Assembly: GCA_012032345.1 (NCBI GenBank)
Contig: JAAUQI010000030.1
Coordinates: 1-59,527 of the forward strand
DNA length: 59,527 bases
Direction of reading: 5' to 3'
Origin: Leptolyngbyaceae cyanobacterium RM1_1_2
GTDB lineage: Bacteria; Cyanobacteriota; Cyanobacteriia; Phormidesmidales; Phormidesmidaceae
Shown here: one piece after another, positions 27,029 to 35,977 of the stretch
Layout of the letters: each line of letters begins with the position of its first letter
How positions within the stretch are numbered: the first letter of the stretch is position 1
Notes under the pieces: model-generated
Databases searched by the model: none
What the model saw: the letters and a program-made list of their open reading frames with translations, nothing else
Told to the model about the DNA's origin: nothing
Program-made: the position numbers and the translations under genes

Positions 27029-27904
27029 ATGCTTTACTTTTCTACAGACTTGTTTGAGCAAAATCTGGATTTTGCTACGCTCGATAGCGCCGTTCATATC
27101 TCGATCAAAGAGGCTGCTCAGTCTCCTAACGCCCTCTATCTTTTCTTTCATCGCTATACCTATTTTAACGGCTACGCCTCAGCCATGATTTCTCGTTTGG
27201 CTAATTCAATCGGCCTATCTCGCTATTTGTTTTTGCAGCCTGACACAGCGGTTTTAGAAGAATCCGATCGCGGTATGGAAATTGCCGCAAAGATTCTCAC
27301 GGCTGCTGCTGACGAAGGCACTTACGAAAATCCTTCTCATCGAGCCTTGGCGCAGCTGACGCTGAAGACGGTTGGTGACTATGCAAATCTTTCTGCAGCG
27401 CAGCGCAATCAGATAGCGGCTCCCATTTGGCTAGAGCAGTTAGTGCAAAGCCTAATTGCTGGCTATCAGGGAACTTCTGGCAGTATTGAGTCGCTAGTGC
27501 GCGGTATGGGCTTTCATCTGGCTTCTGAAATTTTGGGCGATCGCGAGTACGCTTTGATCGACCAGGTAATTCGCTACGAGTTTGCAGGCACCCGCTTTGA
27601 TCGCTATCTGCAGCAGGCCGCTTCTGGCAATATTGACGGCCATAAGTTTCACCCTTGGTGCTGGATTGTGATTCACAGTCGATATCAGGGCGCAGGGGTT
27701 GAGGTAGAACATTCTAACTATGCTCTGGCGGCATTAAACCTGGTAGCACAGTGTCGGCCTGAGCCAAAACAGCAGATCGCAGAGTGGGCATTGCAAGGTT
27801 TTGATGAGTTTGTCAGCTTGCAACAAAGGCTGTTTCAAGAAATTCACCGAGAATGTTTTGAGCTACGTCAATGCTACGAAGCAAAAGCAACAGTTTCGAT
27901 CTAG
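27029..27904 (+). CDS. unknown helical protein, possible heme-oxygenase-fold
   Basis: 291 residues, almost all helical, no membrane span, no family I can name. Acid and His pairs occur in the order expected of a heme-oxygenase-like diiron oxidase or PqqC-like fold: FFHRYTYFNGY (His41), GFHLASE (His163, Glu167), FHPWCWIVIHSRY (His208, His216), VEVEHSN (Glu225, Glu227, His228). The same strand carries a membrane desaturase 34 bp later. A paired soluble and membrane oxidase is therefore possible, but the fold call rests only on motif spacing. The ATG at 27029 is preferred to a TTG at 27011. Confidence 0.55.
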   Translation: MLYFSTDLFEQNLDFATLDSAVHISIKEAAQSPNALYLFFHRYTYFNGYASAMISRLANSIGLSRYLFLQPDTAVLEESDRGMEIAAKILTAAADEGTYENPSHRALAQLTLKTVGDYANLSAAQRNQIAAPIWLEQLVQSLIAGYQGTSGSIESLVRGMGFHLASEILGDREYALIDQVIRYEFAGTRFDRYLQQAASGNIDGHKFHPWCWIVIHSRYQGAGVEVEHSNYALAALNLVAQCRPEPKQQIAEWALQGFDEFVSLQQRLFQEIHRECFELRQCYEAKATVSI

Positions 27905-27938
27905 GTTTGCACTCTGCTCTTATTCACCCGATCAAAGC

Positions 27939-28946
27939 ATGGCTACGTTACTGACTACTGCCAAAACGGCTCGACATCCCACCCGTATCTTTTTGAATAC
28001 TGCCGCGATCGCCTATACCCTCATAGGCTATGTGATAGGCATTATTCTGCTGTTTTTTAATAGCTGGCTCAGTGGGGTGGGTGTTATTTTGCTGGCTCAC
28101 AGTTTGATTTTTTCAGCTTACCTGACCCATGAGTTTATTCACAGCACGATCTTTCGATCGCGTCGTCATAACGCTCAGTGGGGACAACTGATGGGCTGGC
28201 TCAATGGCGCTTGCTATTACGGCTTTGATGCTTTAGCAATTCAGCATATCCAGCACCATACTGACCATGCTGACTTTTATCGCTTCGATATTCCGGCTGC
28301 AGTTAGACAGCTGCCCGGATGGCTGAGGCTGCCTGTGCTGGCATTAGAGTGGTGCTACTTGCCAGTAGTCTCTTTTTGGGCACGCTGGCGCAGTATCTAC
28401 CTGCTGTGGCAGGCAGCTCAAAACCGGGAGCGCAGACGCATAGCCGCTGTGTTTGGCTTGAGGCTAGCCTTTTTTGTGAGCTTGGTCTCGCTGTCGTTTA
28501 AGGCACTGCTGCTTTATCTGCTTTCCTATGTCGTGATGATTACCGTGCTGCGCTGGGCAGATGCTTTTCAGCATAACTACGAAGGCTTCCCGCTAGGCTC
28601 TGTTTTGCCCTACCGAGCGCCTCAGTATGAGCAGGCACACACTTTTTCCAACCTGATTTCTCGTCGCTGGGCTGGGCTGAACCTGCTGCTGCTAAATTTT
28701 GGCTATCACAGCGCTCATCATGCTGATATGACCTGTCCCTGGTACGGTCTACCCCGGCTGGACAAAGCGCTCAATCAGGCAGATGTATGCCGCTATATCA
28801 CACTCTCTGATCAGCTAGCCAACTATCACAGATTTCGAGTGGTGCGGCTGTTAAAAGGTCAGGGAGATGCCGACGAAGCGGATGGACATCTTAGCTTTGA
28901 GCGCTTTTATGGTGCGGTTGATGTTTCGTTTATCACGCTCTACTAG
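27939..28946 (+). CDS. membrane fatty acid desaturase family protein
   Basis: 335-residue integral membrane diiron protein. Its three histidine boxes are complete: HEFIH (64-68), HIQHH with an extra His (103-110), and HSAHH (257-261); a further His is in FQHNYEG. Hydrophobic spans lie at about 20-60, 85-100, 175-205 and 245-256. This is the FA_desaturase family, which includes acyl-lipid desaturases and hydroxylases. ATG at 27939 is chosen; the longer frame begins inside the upstream gene. The substrate is unknown; its upstream partner is unusual. Confidence 0.88.
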   Translation: MATLLTTAKTARHPTRIFLNTAAIAYTLIGYVIGIILLFFNSWLSGVGVILLAHSLIFSAYLTHEFIHSTIFRSRRHNAQWGQLMGWLNGACYYGFDALAIQHIQHHTDHADFYRFDIPAAVRQLPGWLRLPVLALEWCYLPVVSFWARWRSIYLLWQAAQNRERRRIAAVFGLRLAFFVSLVSLSFKALLLYLLSYVVMITVLRWADAFQHNYEGFPLGSVLPYRAPQYEQAHTFSNLISRRWAGLNLLLLNFGYHSAHHADMTCPWYGLPRLDKALNQADVCRYITLSDQLANYHRFRVVRLLKGQGDADEADGHLSFERFYGAVDVSFITLY

Positions 28947-28992
28947 CCGCAGTTGCGATCGCTGACAACAAAAACACTTGGATTTATTAAAA

Positions 28993-29619
28993 ATGTCTAA
29001 CTGGCAAATGCTGCTGGGGTTAGTAGCAGGGGGTATCTATGTCTTAGGGTTTATTCCCTATTTGGTTGCGATCTATCAGGGCAAAACTCGCCCTAACCGG
29101 GCTACCTGGTGGATTTGGGTAGCAGTCGGCCTTATCCTAGTTTTTAGCTATCGCTCCTTGGGAGCTACCTACGAAATCTGGGTGCCGATTGCGGCAGCAG
29201 TTTGTCCTTTGATCATTGCGCTGGTTTCGCTAAAGTATGGCGAGGGCGGCTGCAATCGCTTTGATCTAACCTGTTTAGCCGGGGCGGGTATTAGCCTAGT
29301 GCTGTGGTGGGTTTTTAGCGCTCCGCTGATTGCCCTATTTACTAGTTTGACGATCGACTTTCTGGGGGCGCTGCCGACAATTCGTAAGGCTTATCTACGC
29401 CCGGAGAGCGAAGATGTTTTGCCCTGGCTGTTTTTTGGCTCAGCTAGTTTGCTAAATTTGTTTGCGATCGAGCGCTTTTCAATCGAGCTGTTTGCCTACC
29501 CGTTTTATTTGTTCTGTGTGCCGCTGGTTGTAATTTTTCTGTTAGTCAGACCTAAGATCCATCTGAGAGCAGCCAGCGCCCGTCAGGAAAAATACAAAAG
29601 CATTAACCGAGAGCTTTAG
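28993..29619 (+). CDS. multi-span membrane protein, PQ-loop-like
   Basis: 208 residues with about six to seven hydrophobic helices. Two halves look alike: KTRPNRATWWIWVAVG in the first, and TIRKAYLRPESEDVLPWLFF in the second, each with a Pro/Asn-Arg turn before an aromatic helix, as in PQ-loop/SWEET-type transporters. The relation is weak. It begins 46 bp after the desaturase stop on the same strand and is probably cotranscribed. Start codon ATG at 28993; a TTG five codons upstream is ignored. Confidence 0.6.
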   Translation: MSNWQMLLGLVAGGIYVLGFIPYLVAIYQGKTRPNRATWWIWVAVGLILVFSYRSLGATYEIWVPIAAAVCPLIIALVSLKYGEGGCNRFDLTCLAGAGISLVLWWVFSAPLIALFTSLTIDFLGALPTIRKAYLRPESEDVLPWLFFGSASLLNLFAIERFSIELFAYPFYLFCVPLVVIFLLVRPKIHLRAASARQEKYKSINREL

Positions 29620-29979
29620 CTGAAGAGGTACAAAGGCGCGCTGACAAAGCCCAAGCCGTTCAGTATAGCTGTGGCCATTCTAGTTAAGACACCTCAGGCA
29701 GCTCATAGAGCAAGTATGGCACTCTGAAAATGTCCTAACCAACATGGCGATCGCTATATCATCGCTTTGAGCACTTGTCCGGCGCTGATATGCTCTAGCG
29801 GGTGACAGCCCAATCGCTGGTTGATTAGCTCGACTAATCCTAGTTTGTCTACTAGGCCAAGATGATCTAGATTCTCTATCTCCACAGGCTTTATCCGTTG
29901 CTTGAGGGCTTTCCTCAGCCTACGTTAACCTAGACTTCTTATTACCTGTCAACATGCAGAATGTAGGTTCAAACGATCT
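29620..29979. other. gap with a transposase remnant
   Basis: 360 bp between a membrane protein gene and the rsgA 3' end. It contains the 43-codon transposase fragment at 29754-29885. The remainder shows no other structure or gene. Confidence 0.5.
29754..29885 (-). pseudogene. IS transposase N-terminal remnant (DUF4277 type)
   Basis: Conceptual minus-strand translation from GTG gives 43 residues containing IENLDHLGLVDKLGLVEL, then INQRLG and ISAGQVLKAMI followed by TAG. This matches from memory the N-terminal DUF4277 domain of IS1634-type transposases (pattern NLDHLG..D..GLVE.IN..LG..P...VS.GQ..KAMI). The stop falls right beside a HIP1 site. No catalytic domain or inverted repeats remain, so it is a fossil fragment. 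Confidence 0.75.
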
Positions 29980-31135
29980 CTAATCATCTAAGGCTAGTTC
30001 TTCTAGTTTTTCTAAGCTGCTAGCCGTGTCTGTAAGCTCTAAGCAGAGATCCTGAAGGGCTTGGTTGTGGCTGCGGCGGGAGGTACGACGATATTTTTTA
30101 GCCTGGAGTTTAGGTTCTTCCTGAACACCTGACCCTGTGGTTTTAAGCTTAACGACTGACTCACTATTGGTTTGCTGGGACGAAACTACCTGCTGGGCGA
30201 TCGCCTCGTCAAGCATAGCTAGATAGTAGTCATAGCGCTCCCAGTCGGCACGAACAGCGCAGCCGGGTTCATCTTGGTGCAGGCAGTTGCTAAACTGACA
30301 GTCACGATGTTGTAAACGCTGCTGAATTTCTGGGAAAACTGAGCTAGCTGTTGTGGGCAGCAGCTAGTATCTGGCTGGTTAAATCCGGGCGTATCTGCAA
30401 TGAAGCCGCCTGCGGGTAGCTCGAAGAGTTCAACGTGGCGAGTTGTATGACGCCTCGGCCTAATTTTCCCGATACCTGACGGGTACGCAGATCGAGCTGG
30501 GGAGCAAGCTGATTGATCAGGCTGGACTTGCCAACTCCAGAGGGGCCAGAAACAACTGTAATTGTGTCCTGTAAGGGCGCTTGCAGGTCAGCTAGAACCG
30601 TCCTCTGCTGAGCGCTGCTCAGGATAGGCTGATAGCCCCAGTTCTGCAGGCGATCGCGCCAGCTTTGCTGCACTGTAGGCGCAACCAGATCGCATTTGTT
30701 GAAGCATACGCAAACGGCCATACCCGTTGATTCCGCTTTAACTAAAAAACGACTGAGCTGATAGGGTTCTGGATCAGGATCAGCCAAAGCAAAAACCAGC
30801 AGAATTTGGTTAGCATTAGCCACGGGTGGACGGTCTAAAAAAGTTTTGCGCACCTCTACTTCAGCGATCGCGCCTCGACCACCTTCCCAGTCAGGTTCTT
30901 CTATGCGGACGCGATCGCCTACGATTACCCGCTGACCCATCTTCTTCAAACGTGCCCGACGAGTACACAGCAGCTGGTTCTTATTTTTAGCCATTGATAA
31001 ACTGGCGATGCCAGCAACGGCAGCATCAATCTTAACAAAGTAAAAATTTGCCTGAACTGCTAAAACGGTTCCCCAAAGCGGGTCAGCTTTGCTTGAACCT
31101 GTCTGCGGTTCTAAACCTGGCTTGAACAGCTCCAC
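29980..31135 (-). pseudogene. rsgA: ribosome-assembly GTPase RsgA, frameshifted twice
   Basis: RsgA (YjeQ) is a circularly permuted GTPase for 30S subunit maturation. The OB domain begins WGTVLAVQANF; the G1 motif is GPSGVGKSSL, and after it comes SGKLGRG. Here the frame breaks: adding one base near 30450 gives GRHTTRHVEL, then DTPGFNQPD (G3). A second single-base gap in the T run opposite 30335-30338 then leads to FPEIQQ and the zinc-binding CQFSNCLH and PGCAV, ending at 29980. All three frames are consistent. The start is GTG at 31135, 4 nt after tusA. As sequenced the protein would lack G3 and the zinc domain. Confidence 0.88.
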
Positions 31136-31139
31136 AGGC

Positions 31140-31403
31140 TTAAGGTTTGCGCACTTGGACGACAAAATAGTCGCTAGCTGGTCGCACCTGCTCAACCTGA
31201 TAGCCTGCCATCGTCAGGCTATCAGGCACCTGCTCAATCGGTTCGCCCGCATCTAGCCAAACTTCTAGGAGTGACCCCGCTGCCATGCGCTCAAGCTGTA
31301 GCTTGGTACGGACAAAGTTTAGAGGACAGGGAGTGCCGCGTAGATCTAGCGAGTTTTCAGGCTGCTGGGCAAAATTTTGAGCGGTTACGATAGGCTGCGT
31401 CAT
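31140..31403 (-). CDS. TusA-family sulfurtransferase-like protein
   Basis: 87-residue TusA/SirA-like protein. The catalytic Cys is in [17 protein letters not shown] (Asn replaces the usual Pro after Leu). The rest, [23 protein letters not shown] and YQVEQVR, matches the family fold. TusA proteins move sulfur for tRNA or cofactor synthesis. Its start overlaps the dnaJ stop by 4 bp, and rsgA follows it, so it belongs to the chaperone transcript. Confidence 0.88.
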   Translation of the reverse strand: MTQPIVTAQNFAQQPENSLDLRGTPCPLNFVRTKLQLERMAAGSLLEVWLDAGEPIEQVPDSLTMAGYQVEQVRPASDYFVVQVRKP

Positions 31404-32524
31404 CCTCGAAACAGCCCCCCTAAAAAGCCTTCAATGCCGCCTTTACCAATGCGATCGCCTCTAACCTCCACCAGCTTTTCTAGCAGCTCTCGTTCTTCTG
31501 GTTTGAGCTTGGTGGGAATTTCTAGCAGCACCGTTAGCAAATGATCCCCTCGGCTAACCGGATTGCCCAATCGAGGAACCCCGTGTTTTTCCAAAGTCAT
31601 AACCGTATTAGGCTGAGTCCCTGCCGGAATTTGCACCTCAACTGGGCCATCTACAGTATCTATATCTAGCTGACAGCCTAAAATAGCTTGCAAATAACTA
31701 ACTTTTAAATCTGAAAGAATGTTAATGCCGTCTCGCCTAAAGTCGGCATGCTCGTTGACAAACAGGTAAACATAAAGATCTCCAGAGGGGCCGTTACGAC
31801 GACCTGCATCCCCTTCCCCAGAAACTCTCAGCCGCGTACCATTATCAACGCCGGCAGGGACGGTGATTTTGAGTTTTTTAGCTTCCTGCTTTTGGCCGCT
31901 GCCGCCACAGACCTCGCACTTTTCCTCAACCATTTCACCAGTGCCGTTACAGGTTGGGCAGACTGATACCTGAGTAAAGCTACCGAAAGGCGTTCGGGTT
32001 GCCCGCCGTACCTGACCTGCACCGTTACAGGTTGAGCAGGTGCGTGGGCGAGTTCCTGGCTTAGCGCCAGAACCGCTGCAGTTGGAGCAGGTTTCTAAAT
32101 GACTAATCTTAATTTCTTTCTCGCCGCCAAAGATCGCCTCTTCAAAGTCGAGCTTTAGATCTAGCCTCAAGTCGTCGCCGCGAACTGGCCCTCGCCGCCG
32201 CACGCCCTGTCCTCCCCCCCCGGAGAAGCCACTAAAAAAGCTCTCAAAGATATCGGCAAAGCCACCCATATCTGACATATCTTGAAAGCCAGTAGCCCCT
32301 GCTCCGCTGACACCTGCCTCGCCAAAGCGGTCGTAGCGGGCACGAATCTCTGGCTCAGAAAGCACTTCATAAGCACGGTTGATTTCCTTGAAGCGATCCT
32401 CAGACCCTTCTTCTTTATTGACGTCAGGGTGATACTTACGAGCCAAACGCCGATAAGCGCGCTTCAGCTCGTCTTGATCCGCACTCCGTGAGACGCCGAG
32501 AATGTCATAGTAATCACGAGCCAT
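31400..32524 (-). CDS. dnaJ: chaperone DnaJ
   Basis: 374-residue type I DnaJ, the co-chaperone that delivers substrates to DnaK and triggers its ATPase. J domain 1-70 with the KYHPDVN motif; G/F-rich linker around 75-110 ([11 protein letters not shown]); zinc region with four repeats [32 protein letters not shown]; and the two C-terminal client-binding domains. It lies 87 bp after dnaK on the same strand and overlaps tusA by 4 bp. Confidence 0.97.
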   Translation of the reverse strand: MARDYYDILGVSRSADQDELKRAYRRLARKYHPDVNKEEGSEDRFKEINRAYEVLSEPEIRARYDRFGEAGVSGAGATGFQDMSDMGGFADIFESFFSGFSGGGGQGVRRRGPVRGDDLRLDLKLDFEEAIFGGEKEIKISHLETCSNCSGSGAKPGTRPRTCSTCNGAGQVRRATRTPFGSFTQVSVCPTCNGTGEMVEEKCEVCGGSGQKQEAKKLKITVPAGVDNGTRLRVSGEGDAGRRNGPSGDLYVYLFVNEHADFRRDGINILSDLKVSYLQAILGCQLDIDTVDGPVEVQIPAGTQPNTVMTLEKHGVPRLGNPVSRGDHLLTVLLEIPTKLKPEERELLEKLVEVRGDRIGKGGIEGFLGGLFRG

Positions 32525-32611
32525 AAAGCGCTGCTGAAGATTTTAAACTTGGGCACATTCAAATATTCTAGAGACAGATGACAGTCTATGACCACTAAGT
32601 TTCAACAATTA

Positions 32612-34585
32612 TCACTCCTCGATAGACTCGTAGTCGGCTGCTATTGTTGGCTGGTCGTCAAAGACTAGATTGTCTATATCTGCGATCGCAGTATCCTGAG
32701 CAAACTCAGGAGAACCGATTGTTTCATTAATTTCTCCCTGATCTACTTCTGAATACGTGCCATCCTCAAAGTCGTTAGCCTGCTGATATAGGGTGGCACC
32801 AATCGTAAAGAGAGTTTGCTGCAGGGCGTCTAATTTTAGCTTAAACTCCTCTGGCGTAATCGAGCGATCGCTCATTGCGGCTCTCAAGTCAGAGGCCGTT
32901 TCAACCGCATCTGACTTGACCTCTTCAGGAATAATATCAGCGTTATCTCGAAGAGTGGCTTCGTAGCTGTAAAACAGGTTATCAGCTCTGTTTTTAAGCT
33001 CAGCTAGCAGCCTGCGTTGGGTGTCATCGTTCTCAAACAGTTCCGCCTCGCGTCGCATTTGTTCAACTTCATCCGGATTCAATCCGCCCGTGCTGGTAAT
33101 GCGGATACTCTGCTCTCGACCTGTGCCTTTATCACGGGCCGCTACTTGCAAAATTCCGTCAGCGTCGATTTCGAAGGAAACTTCGATTTGAGGAACTCCT
33201 CTAGGTGCAGGCGGAATTCCAGCTAGCTGAAATTTACCTAGGCTTTTGTTGTCTTTTGCCATCGCTCGCTCTCCTTGGAGAACGTGAACCTCCACTGAGG
33301 TTTGACCGTCAGTTGCAGTTGAGAAAACCTGAGTTTTACTGGTTGGGATGGTCGTATTACGCTCAATAACTTTTGTAAAGACCTCACCTAAAGTTTCAAT
33401 TCCCAACGACAGGGGCGTAACGTCTAGCAGAAGCAGATCTTTAACCTCTCCACCTAAAACGCCTGCTTGAATGGCCGCACCCAAAGCCACAGCTTCATCC
33501 GGGTTGACGGAGCGATCGGGCGTTTTGCCGTTAAAGTATTGTCCAATCGCCTCTTGCACAGCGGGCATCCGAGTAGAGCCACCCACCAAGATAATTCGAT
33601 CGATCTCGTCAGGAGAAAGATCCGCATCTTTTAGAGCCTGTGTTACAGGTTCTAGGGTAGCTTCGACCAAGGTGCGTGCTAGCTCTTCAAATTGAGAGCG
33701 GGACAAGTCCATCTCCAAATGTTTTGGCCCAGAGTCGTCTGCCGTGATAAAAGGCAGATTGACAGGGGTTGTCAACATACTGGACAGCTCAATCTTGGCT
33801 TTTTCTGCAGCTTCTCTCAATCGCTGTAGCGCCATGCGGTCGGCTGACAGGTCTATTCCTTCCTGCTCTCGAAAATTCTTGATCATCCAGGTAACAATAC
33901 AGTCATCGAAGTCATCCCCGCCTAGATGATTATTTCCAGAAGTTGCCTTGACTTCGAAAACTCCATCGCCTAGCTGCAGAATTGAAACATCAAAGGTTCC
34001 CCCGCCTAAATCGAAGACCAAAACGGTCTGCTCTTGATCCTGCTTGTCCAAGCCGTAGGAAAGAGAGGCCGCAGTTGGCTCATTGATGATCCTTAAGACT
34101 TCCAAACCGGAAATTGTTCCTGCATCTTTGGTTGCCTGACGCTGAGCGTCGGTAAAATAGGCAGGAACTGTAATAACGGCTTGGGTTACTTCTTCTCCCA
34201 GGTAAGCTTCAGCATCCTGCTTCAGCTTCTGCAAAATCATAGCCGAGACTTCCTGGGGGGTGTAGTTTTTCCCTCGTATGGTGACGTCAACAGTGCTGTC
34301 CCGTCCTTTTACGCAGACGTAAGGTACGCGCGATCGCTCACCTCCGGTATCATCCCAACGCCGACCAATAAAACGCTTAATGCTGTAGACCGTATTTTCC
34401 GCATTGGTAACGGCCTGCCGTTTAGCAAGCTGTCCTACCAGGCGCTCTCCGGCTTTCCCAAAGCCGACAATGCTGGGGGTTGTCCGCCCCCCTTCTGTAT
34501 TGGTGATAACAGTTGGCTTACCGCCTTCTAGCACGGCAACACAACTGTTGGTTGTACCTAGATCGATGCCGATTACTTTTCCCAT
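32612..34585 (-). CDS. dnaK: chaperone DnaK (HSP70)
   Basis: 657-residue HSP70. The ATPase domain begins [10 protein letters not shown] and contains [13 protein letters not shown] and [14 protein letters not shown]. The substrate domain shows [16 protein letters not shown]. The C-terminal tail is acidic ([16 protein letters not shown]) instead of the EEVD or Gly-rich ends of other DnaK proteins, a variable feature of cyanobacterial paralogues. It forms an operon with grpE upstream and dnaJ downstream. Confidence 0.97.
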   Translation of the reverse strand: MGKVIGIDLGTTNSCVAVLEGGKPTVITNTEGGRTTPSIVGFGKAGERLVGQLAKRQAVTNAENTVYSIKRFIGRRWDDTGGERSRVPYVCVKGRDSTVDVTIRGKNYTPQEVSAMILQKLKQDAEAYLGEEVTQAVITVPAYFTDAQRQATKDAGTISGLEVLRIINEPTAASLSYGLDKQDQEQTVLVFDLGGGTFDVSILQLGDGVFEVKATSGNNHLGGDDFDDCIVTWMIKNFREQEGIDLSADRMALQRLREAAEKAKIELSSMLTTPVNLPFITADDSGPKHLEMDLSRSQFEELARTLVEATLEPVTQALKDADLSPDEIDRIILVGGSTRMPAVQEAIGQYFNGKTPDRSVNPDEAVALGAAIQAGVLGGEVKDLLLLDVTPLSLGIETLGEVFTKVIERNTTIPTSKTQVFSTATDGQTSVEVHVLQGERAMAKDNKSLGKFQLAGIPPAPRGVPQIEVSFEIDADGILQVAARDKGTGREQSIRITSTGGLNPDEVEQMRREAELFENDDTQRRLLAELKNRADNLFYSYEATLRDNADIIPEEVKSDAVETASDLRAAMSDRSITPEEFKLKLDALQQTLFTIGATLYQQANDFEDGTYSEVDQGEINETIGSPEFAQDTAIADIDNLVFDDQPTIAADYESIEE

Positions 34586-34823
34586 AGCTTGTGGCTAATT
34601 TGCGTGAGAGACAGATGGAGGTGCTGCTAATCAAACTTAGCTCATACACCAGGGAAAGACAGGATAGTTTGTAAAAAGCAAGTCCATATATACAATTACT
34701 GTTTAAATCGCAGAAGTTATGACGCTAAACACTAAAAAACCAGGGGGCTTAGGCTTTCCTGTTATGGTATCCCAGACTAGGCCCAATATTCGGTGTTACA
34801 TCACTTCAGACCCGCAGTGTTCC

Positions 34824-35561
34824 CTAGCTAGCTTCGTCCAAATTCTCCTCCGAGGTCATTGTGTCTTCAGAAGGTGCAGCAACTTTTACCATCGCATGGC
34901 GCAGAACGCGATCGCCTAAAAGATACCCTCTAACGAGTTCTTCCATAACAGTGTCTTCAGAATATTCAGCTGTAGGCTCTCGCATCACTGCCTCATGAAG
35001 ATTAGGATCAAACTCCTGACCTTCTGCTCTCATGGGCGAAACCCCAACCCGCTTCAAACACTCGACTAGCTGCTTGTAGACGCTTTGATAGCTTTTATGA
35101 ATAGCCATCTCTTCTTCAGTGACGGGCTTAATCTGCGATCGGGCGCGTTCAAAGTTATCCACAACAGGCAATAGCTCACTGATTGCCGAACATTTTATCT
35201 GGACTTCGGCCTCTTCTCGCTGCTTGCTTGTACGCTTGCGAAAGTTTTCAAAATCTGCAGCAATCCGCACGTACTGCCCGGTTCTGTCTTCTAGCTGAGC
35301 TTTGAGAGCGGCAACCTGACGCTCTAGGTCTGCAAGCTGGGCAGCAGTAGCCGATTGTGATTGAGTGTTAGCCTCTGCCTCGTAACCTGTCTCATAATCT
35401 GCCGTAGTATTTGCTGCGGCTTCGTCTGGGCTGGTGGCTTGAAGATTCTGTTCTTCAAAATCAATCTCCACAGCAGCGTCCTCGGCCTTCAGCTCTTCAA
35501 CCTCAGAACTGCCTGAAATAGCCTCTGGTGAGTTGTCCATTGGTTTCGCTTCGTCAATCAT
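34824..35561 (-). CDS. grpE: nucleotide exchange factor GrpE
   Basis: 245-residue GrpE, which exchanges ADP on DnaK. An acidic, probably disordered N-terminus (1-80) is followed by a long coiled helix ([19 protein letters not shown]) and the core motif [15 protein letters not shown]. The C-terminal beta domain ends [15 protein letters not shown], the family signature. It heads the operon grpE-dnaK-dnaJ-tusA-rsgA and is divergent from pilB, an arrangement also known in Synechocystis. Confidence 0.95.
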   Translation of the reverse strand: MIDEAKPMDNSPEAISGSSEVEELKAEDAAVEIDFEEQNLQATSPDEAAANTTADYETGYEAEANTQSQSATAAQLADLERQVAALKAQLEDRTGQYVRIAADFENFRKRTSKQREEAEVQIKCSAISELLPVVDNFERARSQIKPVTEEEMAIHKSYQSVYKQLVECLKRVGVSPMRAEGQEFDPNLHEAVMREPTAEYSEDTVMEELVRGYLLGDRVLRHAMVKVAAPSEDTMTSEENLDEAS

Positions 35562-35977
35562 TACTCTTGCAACCCGACTTTTAACAGAAAACTTTGAATA
35601 TTAGCAATGTGTGCTGTAGTAGAAAACTGAACCCAACCAAAATCTAGCATGAGGCTGGCCCAGACTGATTCCTAAGCAGTTCTATTAATCTATATTAAGT
35701 CCTGCAGCAAGAGGCTGGAGGATGTGGATTGCCCCTACCGGCACGACTAATCCAAAACTAGTAGCAGCTGGAGCCATAGGGTATGCCAGACATCTTTTCG
35801 CGCAGGGCCAGAAAATTTGTTGAAGCTTCTAGGGAGAGGCTATCATCTTGGAAATAGAATAGATACCTCATTTTCCCCTGCTAAAGCCTGAGATAGCTTT
35901 TGCTGACCGCCTTCTCAGTCCTGCAATTCTATTTTATCTTACGGGCATACTGTGTTAATGATTTTCCTCCACCAGCT
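35562..35977. other. divergent promoter region grpE/pilB
   Basis: About 415 bp between divergent grpE and pilB. It must carry both promoters, but no confident -10/-35 pair, CIRCE element or hairpin was found. A TTG-started frame extends pilB 26 codons upstream into this region; its residues do not look like a pilB N-terminus and I exclude them. Confidence 0.5.

Noticed and set aside
35900-35977. 26-codon extension of pilB from a TTG
   Set aside because: The residues are unlike any pilB N-terminus and a normal ATG (35978) follows.
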